A stretch of 40,698 nt of DNA from positions 1-40,698 of the forward strand of contig JAFGON010000038.1 in assembly GCA_016926475.1 (NCBI GenBank). The letters run 5' to 3'. Source of the stretch: a candidate division WOR-3 bacterium. Lineage in GTDB: Bacteria > SDB-A. Below the pieces are notes generated by a model that was not told the DNA's origin, made no database searches, and saw only the letters and a program-made list of their open reading frames with translations. Below are positions 31,660 to 40,698 of this stretch, one piece after another. How positions within the stretch are numbered: the first letter of the stretch is position 1; each line of letters starts with the position of its first letter. The position numbers were made by a program, and so were the translations under genes.

Positions 31660-33148
31660 TTTCACCAATATACTTTTCGGTGTTGTATTCAGTGATATTT
31701 CTCAATTTTTTTATTTCATCTTCCATTCTTTTCAAAGCTTCCATTGTCAAATCTATATGCTTTATGATTGCTTGATCTTCACAGATGTTGTGTATTTGTG
31801 AAGTAGATAGCATCGCTACCGTGAGTGGTTGAGTTATCCGATGAGAAACAGCTCCTGCCGTTTGAAGAAGAACTTCAGTTCGAAGAAGGTTTTCCCTGTT
31901 TTCTTTTAAAATATTTTGTTGTGTCAATATGTGGATTGTCTGGCTGTACATTGAAAAAAGCTCTTCGTTGTACTCGATTTTTTCAGCTTCAGACACGGCT
32001 AAAATGAAATTTTTTGGAAATTCGTTTATGTAAATATCTTCATTCATCAGAAACGGGGAAAACAGGATTTTATTTGTGATCGTCTCAGGCGATTTAGTCC
32101 TTTCTTCTGTAAAATCAAGGATATGATAATGCTTCTCAGTAATATAAGAAAAGTTGTCTCTGTATCTGCTTTTCAACTGCTCGATGACCTTTTCCTCAAA
32201 CATTGTATTTTCGAATAGCCCTTTTCTGATAATCAATTTCCCTTTGTCGGAATTTATGTTGAAAAAAATCCCCAAAAATGAATTTTGATAAAAACCTTCA
32301 GCGAGGATTTCCAGACTTTCTTCAATGTTGTATGCCTCGGATGCCTTTATTCTGTATTTGTAGAAATTCTGAATTTTCATTTCTTGAGCCGCGTATATTT
32401 CCCTTTTTACATGCTGTTCAGTGACATCCCTGTATATAACTACTATACCAATTGGTTCGGTGTCTTTTTTGTTGTAAGTGTCGTCTTCGAAATAAACCGG
32501 GCCTCCTGCAATGCTGACCCAAATAATCGAACCGTCTTTTCGAATCCTCGGTACATCATCTTTGCCCAGTCTCATGCCCATCATGATGTTTTTCGTCATT
32601 TCTTTACCTGCAGCGTATTCATTTTCAGGCAGAATCAGACGGTCGATATTTTTTTTGAAAATTTCTTCTTTGAGGCCATATCCAAACGTCTCAAGAAATA
32701 CTTTGTTAGCGCTTATTATATTGCTTTCCGAATCTATAAAAGCGACGGCGTCTGGAATATAATCCAGGAATAAAGATGAAAAATGCCTCTTGAAAAAATC
32801 GTCTATATCGAAAAAAGCGTAAATTCTCCAGAGCCAGCGATTGCTAATCTTGATGGATGAAACAAGAATATTAGACGGGTAAATTATCCTGTCAATAACC
32901 ATGTGAACGCCCAACCAGTAACAGTGGAGTTTTTGAGGATTGTTGAGCAGAGAAATCAACCTTGAATTGCTGGAAAAGTCTTCTGGTTGAAAAAGATCTT
33001 TAACAGAATATCCAATTGGGTCCGTTGAAAAAAGAAACTTCATGCTGTCGTTGACGAAAACTATTTTGCCGTTTTCAATAAGAATGCATTTATTTTCTTG
33101 AAGGACAAAACTATTTATTTCATCTGGGGATAGAATTAATTTTTTCAT
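31637..33148 (-). CDS. PAS-GAF-like sensor with histidine-kinase dimerisation helix but no ATPase domain
   Basis: A 503-residue protein without membrane segments. Order: divergent N-terminal PAS-like region (about 12-110), clear PAS plus PAC (about 125-245; VAFIDSESNIISANKVFLETFGY, RKDGSIIWVSI, IVVIYRDVTE), GAF-like region (about 265-410), then a HisKA-like helix (about 420-490) with AGAVSHRITQPLTVAM placing the candidate phospho-His at 436. In active kinases the residue after His is normally Glu or Asp; here it is Arg. The chain ends about 67 residues later with no N, G1, F or G2 boxes, so it cannot autophosphorylate alone. The ATG has only GGA nearby. No response regulator is adjacent. Confidence 0.8.
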   Translation of the reverse strand: MKKLILSPDEINSFVLQENKCILIENGKIVFVNDSMKFLFSTDPIGYSVKDLFQPEDFSSNSRLISLLNNPQKLHCYWLGVHMVIDRIIYPSNILVSSIKISNRWLWRIYAFFDIDDFFKRHFSSLFLDYIPDAVAFIDSESNIISANKVFLETFGYGLKEEIFKKNIDRLILPENEYAAGKEMTKNIMMGMRLGKDDVPRIRKDGSIIWVSIAGGPVYFEDDTYNKKDTEPIGIVVIYRDVTEQHVKREIYAAQEMKIQNFYKYRIKASEAYNIEESLEILAEGFYQNSFLGIFFNINSDKGKLIIRKGLFENTMFEEKVIEQLKSRYRDNFSYITEKHYHILDFTEERTKSPETITNKILFSPFLMNEDIYINEFPKNFILAVSEAEKIEYNEELFSMYSQTIHILTQQNILKENRENLLRTEVLLQTAGAVSHRITQPLTVAMLSTSQIHNICEDQAIIKHIDLTMEALKRMEDEIKKLRNITEYNTEKYIGETKIINLN

Positions 33149-33162
33149 CGTTCCAATAGCGA

Positions 33163-33191
33163 TTGATTATTTATCTATTGTATTGTATCAA
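33163..33191 (+). promoter_or_regulatory. Predicted promoter for the gmd operon
   Basis: TTGATT (33163-33168), 17-base spacer, TATCAA (33186-33191) with TG directly before the hexamer. Predicted leader of about 29 bases ends in AAAAGGAG before the gmd ATG. Lies in the 78-base gap divergent from the PAS gene. Confidence 0.38.
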
Positions 33192-33226
33192 TATTTATCT
33201 TTATTGTTAAGTAAAAAGGAGATCTG

Positions 33227-34333
33227 ATGAAATCTAAAATAGCTTTAGTTACTGGCATAACAGGTCAAGATGGTTCATATCTTGCGGAGTTTCTCCTCGG
33301 CAAAGGATATGAAGTTCACGGTATGAGAAGGAGAACGTCGATTTTCAACACCGACAGAATTGACCATATTTACGACGATCCTCACATGCCTGGAGCAAAG
33401 CTCTTTCTTCATTATGCTGATTTGACTGATTCTTCAAGTATAATAAAACTATTGGGCAAAATAAAGCCGGATGAAATATACAATTTAGGAGCTCAGAGTC
33501 ATGTTCAGGTTTCTTTTGAAACCCCAGAGTACACTGCCCAGTCTGACGCTTTGGGCACTTTAAGAATACTCGAAGGAATGAGAATCCTAAATATTAACGA
33601 CAGCGTAAAGTTTTACCAAGCTTCGACAAGCGAACTATACGGGAAAGCGCATGAATTTCCTCAAAATGAAAATACGCCTTTTCATCCGAGAAGCCCTTAC
33701 GGAGTGGCAAAACTTTATTCTTACTGGATTACCGTGAACTACAGGGAGGCTTTTGATTTTCACGCCAGCAATGGGATTCTATTCAATCATGAATCACCGA
33801 GAAGAGGCGAAACTTTTGTGACGAGAAAGATCACGAGAGCGGTCGCGAGAATTAAGCATAAAGTTCAAAAACGATTGTACATAGGAAACCTAAACGCTCA
33901 GAGGGATTGGGGGTTTGCCGGGGACTATGTCGAAGCGATGTGGCTGATGTTGCAGCAGGAAAAAGGAGACGATTATGTCATCGCTACAGGTAAGACTTTC
34001 TCCGTGAGGTATTTTCTTGAGAATTGTTTCAAAAAGATAGGCGTTGTTATTGCCTGGAAAGGCGAGGGGGTGGAAGAGCAGGGTATAGACGATTCGACGG
34101 GGGAAGTTCTTGTAAAAGTAGATCCAGATTATTTTCGACCCGCTGAAGTAGAAAAGTTGGTGGGGGACAGTTCAAAAGCCAGACAAAAATTCGGATGGGA
34201 ACCGAAAGTATCTCTGGACGAATTGATAGACATGATGATGGAATCAGACATAAAACAAGTCGAGATGGAGATGGCCATAAAAAATTCAGGTTTTAATTAT
34301 TCAGCGCGGGGAAGGGCTGACAAACTTCTCTGA
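33227..34333 (+). CDS. gmd: GDP-mannose 4,6-dehydratase
   Basis: Converts GDP-mannose to GDP-4-keto-6-deoxymannose, the precursor of GDP-fucose, GDP-rhamnose or perosamine for surface glycans. 368 residues. NADP-binding [16 protein letters not shown] (about 8-23) and [16 protein letters not shown] (Gmd-specific) at the N-terminus; catalytic [15 protein letters not shown] and [12 protein letters not shown] (YxxxK); then [19 protein letters not shown] and [20 protein letters not shown] in sections. Good AAGGAG. No partner sugar gene (fcl, rmd) is nearby, so the end product is unknown; the following genes are housekeeping. Confidence 0.96.
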   Translation: MKSKIALVTGITGQDGSYLAEFLLGKGYEVHGMRRRTSIFNTDRIDHIYDDPHMPGAKLFLHYADLTDSSSIIKLLGKIKPDEIYNLGAQSHVQVSFETPEYTAQSDALGTLRILEGMRILNINDSVKFYQASTSELYGKAHEFPQNENTPFHPRSPYGVAKLYSYWITVNYREAFDFHASNGILFNHESPRRGETFVTRKITRAVARIKHKVQKRLYIGNLNAQRDWGFAGDYVEAMWLMLQQEKGDDYVIATGKTFSVRYFLENCFKKIGVVIAWKGEGVEEQGIDDSTGEVLVKVDPDYFRPAEVEKLVGDSSKARQKFGWEPKVSLDELIDMMMESDIKQVEMEMAIKNSGFNYSARGRADKLL

Positions 34334-34344
34334 AGGGTGTTTTT

Positions 34345-37085
<2,741 letters not shown>

Positions 37086-37086
<1 letters not shown>

Positions 37087-38447
37087 TGGAAAATGGATTT
37101 GAGATCATTGAAGATTTCAGCTCTTCCTTGACTCCGAAAAAAATAGTCGAATTTCTCGATCTTTATATAGTCGGGCAGTCAGAAGCCAAAAAATCCGTGT
37201 CAATAGCAGTGAGAAATAGATGGAGAAGAGCAAGGGTGCCCAAAAATCTTCGAGAAGATATTATTCCAGCAAACATTTTGATGATAGGTCCGACTGGAGT
37301 GGGTAAAACAGAGATAGCTCGCAGACTCGCAAAACTGCTTCAAGCTCCGTTTGTCAAAGTTGAAGCCACTCAATACACCGAGATAGGGTATGTAGGTAAA
37401 AATGTGTCTTCGATGGTTCGAGATCTGGTAAACACGGCTGCGGGAATGATAAAAAACAAAATTTCCGCAGAAATAAGACCTTTGGCTGAGACCAGAGCAG
37501 AAGAAAAAATTTTGGACATAATGCTCCCAATAAGCAAACCCGTGATTTTGGGCGGTGATAGTTCGACAAGAGAAAATCTGAGGAAGCTTTTGAAAAAAAA
37601 GGAACTCGACGAAAGAGAAATTGAAATACCGATATCTTCTTCAGCGGGAAAACCTTTCATAGAGGTTTTATCACCTGCGGGAATGGAAGATATGGGTATA
37701 AATTTTCAGGACATGATTGGAAATATAAAGCCGAGAAAAAGAAAAATGAAAAAAATGAAGGTCAAAGACGCTTTCGAAGTTATTTGCGAAGAAGAGATGG
37801 CGTCCATCCTTGAAGAACATGATATTGGAATTGAAGCTTGTCGCCTTGCAGAGGAACAGGGTATTATTTTCATTGATGAAATTGACAAAATCACCGTAAG
37901 TGAAGAAAATATATCAAAATCCGGTCAAGATGTTTCAAGAGAAGGCGTGCAAAGGGATCTTCTGCCTTTAATTGAAGGCACCACGGTTCAGACAAGATAT
38001 GGAGCTGTAAAGACAGACCACATATTGTTTATAGCAGCTGGAGCTTTCAACGTTTCAAATCCCTCTGACATGATACCTGAGTTTCAAGGCAGATTTCCAA
38101 TCAGGGTCATTCTCAACGATCTCAAAGAGGATGACTATCACAGGATATTGAAAGAACCTAAAAATTCCTTGATAATCCAGTATCAAGAACTTTTAAAACA
38201 GGATAAAGTTAACCTCAAATTCGAAGAGGATTCTCTGAAATTGTTGGCGAAATTTGCCTATGAACTCAACAGGGATTCAGAAAATATTGGCGCGAGAAGA
38301 CTTCAAACAATACTGAACGTTGTTTTGGAAGACATTCTATTCAACGCGACAGAAGAACCGGGTGAAAAGATCATAGATGAAGATGTTGTACGAGGGAAAC
38401 TTGAGCTAGTGGCAAAAGAAGAAGATTCAAGGAAATATATACTCTGA
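37086..38447 (+). CDS. hslU: ATP-dependent protease ATPase subunit HslU
   Basis: AAA+ unfoldase that feeds HslV. 453 residues from the ATG at 37086, which overlaps the HslV stop and follows GGAGG at about 10 bases; the frame opens 15 codons earlier inside hslV without support. N-terminal LTPKKIVEFLDLYIVGQSEAKK in sections, Walker A GPTGVGKTE (about 68-76), pore loop GYVG (about 101-104) in EIGYVGKNVSSMVRDL, the long I-domain (about 115-250), Walker B IIFIDEIDKI (about 259), and sensor-2 NIGARRLQTI. Complete. Confidence 0.96.
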
Positions 38448-38950
38448 TGAGAATTTTTTATGGGCTACTCATAGGGCTTTTTGTGGCTTTTTTTGAACTT
38501 TTTTTTGTGAAATTTCTTTCTATTAAAGGCATTATCCCGAGTTTAATTCCTGTGTTCGTCCTTTTCGCGGCTTTTTACGGAGGCAGGAGGATGGGTCTTT
38601 GGGCCGGTTTTATGGCTGGATTGATAATGGATTTTTATGCAAGGTATTATATAGGGATTGGCATAATTTTTTACAGCAGTGTCGGTTTCGTTTTGGGAAA
38701 CATTAGAAACAAACTCCTCTTTGACAGCACCATAGGCAAACTGCTTTCATTGTTGATCGTCAATTTCCTACAATCTTCAATTCTATGGATTTCTTCCAGA
38801 CCGGAGAGTGTTTTGAACATTTTCATGGTCTCGATACTGCCGAAAATTTTGTATTCGACATTTCTCGGCGGGATTATTTTGTATATTCTCCTTTTGGTAT
38901 TTTCAAAAATATCATACATTGCTGCTCTATTCAGGTTCATCAAAAAATGA
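38447..38950 (+). CDS. mreD: Rod shape-determining protein MreD
   Basis: A 167-residue, very hydrophobic protein with about five membrane helices (LLIGLFVAFFELFFVKFL, IPSLIPVFVLFAAFYGG, WAGFMAGLIMDFY, then two more), matching MreD in size, helix pattern and the GRRMGLWAGFMAGLIMD block. MreD is part of the elongasome that guides lateral-wall synthesis. It directly precedes mrdA, as in typical mre operons, but mreB and mreC are missing upstream, where hslU lies instead. Overlaps hslU (TGATG) and mrdA (ATGA). Confidence 0.83.
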   Translation: MRIFYGLLIGLFVAFFELFFVKFLSIKGIIPSLIPVFVLFAAFYGGRRMGLWAGFMAGLIMDFYARYYIGIGIIFYSSVGFVLGNIRNKLLFDSTIGKLLSLLIVNFLQSSILWISSRPESVLNIFMVSILPKILYSTFLGGIILYILLLVFSKISYIAALFRFIKK

Positions 38951-40698
38951 TGGATTTCAAAAGAGGAAAAGTTCTTAAATACTTTATCGCGTTCGCTTTT
39001 TTGCTTATTTCAATTAACTTATTCAAACTCCAGATACTGCAGGGAGACTTCTGGCAGGAAAAATCTTCGAGGACAAGCATACAGCTGAGATATATTGAAC
39101 CGACAAGGGGAGATATTTATGATTCAAGAGGAATTCTGCTGGCGAAAAACAGGCCAGGTTATTCAATTTTAGTCGATCCTCAGCTTCTGAAAAAATACCC
39201 TGGTGTAGCGCCGACACTCGCTTATTATCTCGGGGTCAACCAGAATTACATATTTGAAAGAGTTGACACCAATTCTTATCAGGTTAAAAGAATTGCCCGT
39301 GATGTAAGCCTCGAACTAATAAGCAAACTCGAAGAGCACAGAGACGAACTTCCGGGAGTGCAAATTGTTGCTGAACCAGTGAGGGAATATCCTCTTGGAA
39401 AATATACCGCACATGTAATAGGTTATCTCGGCGAAATTTCTCAGATTGAGCTTGAAACCTTTGATTCTTCAATTTACAGGCTGGGAGACCTCGTCGGAAA
39501 ATTGGGCATTGAAAAATACTATGACGTATTTCTAAAAGGAAGGATAGGATATGAATTTGTTGAGGTCGATAAACTCGGTAGGGTTTTGCAGCCTTTTTCG
39601 GAAAAAGATCCAGTTCTGCCTTCGAGAGGGTGCAATGTATATACAACCATAGATACCCGGCTTCAACAGAAAGTCTATTTCTACCTATGGTATAACGCCT
39701 GCACAGCTATAGTAATGGACGTAAACACAGGAGCCATTCTCGCGATGGTTTCAAAACCCTCGTTCCCTCCTGACAGTTTGTCTTTTGGACTAAAAAAAGA
39801 AATGTGGGACAGCATAATAGCCAATCCTCTCCACCCTTTTTTGAACAGGGCTATAGCGAGCAACTTTCCTCCAGCTTCGACCATCAAGCCTTTAACAGCT
39901 CTGGCGGCACTCTCCGCTGGCGTGCTCGACACAGGCCCCCCACTGGAACCTTGCGAAGGAAACATTGATCTTAAAGACGGTTTGCCCCACAAATGTTCAG
40001 GGGGACCTCATGGGCATCTCGATTTGTCGGGCGCATTGATGAGATCCTGCGATATTTTCTTTTATCAAGTAGGATTGAGAATAGGGTACATGCAATACAT
40101 AACTTGGATGAAAATGTTCGGCTTTGGAGAAAGAACCGGGATAGATATGTATCCTGAAGCCCAGGGAATCGTCCCAGACAGCGAGTGGATGGACACCAGA
40201 TACGGAATGGGTAATTGGCCTAAAGGAGTTGTTGTCAATCTATGTATAGGTCAAGGCGAATTTCTCGCGACTCCTCTTCAGATAATCAGGTATTTCGCTT
40301 CAATAGCAAACGGCGGGTATCTCGTCAAACCTTACATTGTCGATTCAATTCTCAACGAAAGGGATGAAGTTGTCTATAGGTCGAAAATCGAAAAAGAACC
40401 CATTCATATAAATCCTTCGTATCTCGAATACGTTCAAGAAGCTCTTGTTTCGGTTGTCAACAACAGTGAGGGTACTGGTTACGAATGTCACATTGAGGGG
40501 CTCACCATAGCTGGAAAAACAGGTACAGCAGAGCATATCGGAGAACATGACCATTCTTATTTTGCATCTTACGCTCCAGCGGAGAATCCCGAAATAGCAG
40601 TTATCGTGATAATAGAAAACGCAGGTGCGACTGGAGGAAGGATCGCCGCTCCAATCACAAAACTCATCATGCAGTATTATTTCACGACAATATCCCCG
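38947..40698 (+). CDS. mrdA: Penicillin-binding protein 2 (MrdA), C-terminus cut by window edge
   Basis: Class B PBP transpeptidase of the elongasome. About 584 residues seen, open to the right edge, so the last few dozen are probably missing. One N-terminal membrane helix (about 10-28, YFIAFAFLLISINLFKLQ), then the pedestal block IEPTRGDIYDSRGILLAKN (about 52-70), LGKLGIEKYYD, and the transpeptidase domain: SxxK as PPASTIKPL (Ser311, Lys314), SxD as RSCDIFF (Ser367), KTGT as AGKTGTAEH (Lys524). SxD rather than SxN is usual for PBP2. The start overlaps the mreD stop (ATGA); the ATG at 38950 is an alternative. rodA probably follows. Confidence 0.95.
   Translation, partial: MMDFKRGKVLKYFIAFAFLLISINLFKLQILQGDFWQEKSSRTSIQLRYIEPTRGDIYDSRGILLAKNRPGYSILVDPQLLKKYPGVAPTLAYYLGVNQNYIFERVDTNSYQVKRIARDVSLELISKLEEHRDELPGVQIVAEPVREYPLGKYTAHVIGYLGEISQIELETFDSSIYRLGDLVGKLGIEKYYDVFLKGRIGYEFVEVDKLGRVLQPFSEKDPVLPSRGCNVYTTIDTRLQQKVYFYLWYNACTAIVMDVNTGAILAMVSKPSFPPDSLSFGLKKEMWDSIIANPLHPFLNRAIASNFPPASTIKPLTALAALSAGVLDTGPPLEPCEGNIDLKDGLPHKCSGGPHGHLDLSGALMRSCDIFFYQVGLRIGYMQYITWMKMFGFGERTGIDMYPEAQGIVPDSEWMDTRYGMGNWPKGVVVNLCIGQGEFLATPLQIIRYFASIANGGYLVKPYIVDSILNERDEVVYRSKIEKEPIHINPSYLEYVQEALVSVVNNSEGTGYECHIEGLTIAGKTGTAEHIGEHDHSYFASYAPAENPEIAVIVIIENAGATGGRIAAPITKLIMQYYFTTISP

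Overview
The window is a dense, moderately AT-rich bacterial chromosome segment (about 42 coding regions, one tRNA, no intergenic gap above about 115 bases). It looks like core genome of a Gram-negative bacterium: there is an LPS-export module (lptC-lptA-lptB), a predicted outer-membrane barrel protein, several lipoproteins and a rod-shape locus (mreD-mrdA). The mix of a fused PurS-PurL protein with a separate PurQ, a YbbR protein, MJ0042-type zinc-ribbon and TPR proteins, and sigma-54 next to lptB suggests an uncultured FCB-like or candidate-phylum lineage such as the WOR-3/TA06 type. That placement is an inference from gene style only.

Layout. On the minus strand, positions 1-3800 hold a phosphate-uptake operon: a DUF47/PhoU-like protein, a PiT transporter, a DJ-1/PfpI protein, thiamine pyrophosphokinase, and an unknown gene running off the left edge. 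On the plus strand a secreted barrel-like protein (3890) is followed by one long, nearly gapless operon (4822-14737): purSL, purQ, leuS, lptC, lptA, lptB, rpoN. Next come acyP, a DUF948-like/YtxH pair, and the glycolytic operon gap-pgk-tpiA-secG, then rplU-rpmA and tRNA-Gly(CCC), which starts inside the last codons of rpmA. The minus-strand genes ispG, coaE and a TPR protein converge on the tRNA. Then follow ybbR-tsaD (+), deoC (-), comM (+), and a little-known envelope/accessory set (27036-31659: MJ0042 zinc ribbon, TlpA-like thioredoxin, small lipoprotein, GNAT-like protein, tail-anchored TPR protein, creatininase-family hydrolase). A minus-strand PAS sensor lacking its ATPase domain converges on this set. 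The right end is a plus-strand run: gmd, mazG, guaB, hslV, hslU, mreD, mrdA (cut by the window edge).

How the genes work together. Purine synthesis (purSL/purQ, guaB), leucyl-tRNA charging, LPS transport, sigma-54, triose-phase glycolysis, protein export (secG), 50S proteins L21/L27, isoprenoid and CoA synthesis, t6A tRNA modification and ATP-dependent proteolysis are packed into translationally coupled operons with ATGA/TGATG/TAATG overlaps. I found no CRISPR array, insertion sequence, phage gene, integrase or riboswitch.

The most interesting signals are about gene expression rather than a new pathway. They are an apparent ACG start codon behind a perfect Shine-Dalgarno for a small lipoprotein, a possible ATT start for purQ, an A7 run that puts the natural ATGA-overlap start of lptC one base out of frame, two genes with a -10 element exactly 7 bases before the ATG (likely leaderless), and a tRNA overlapping rpmA.
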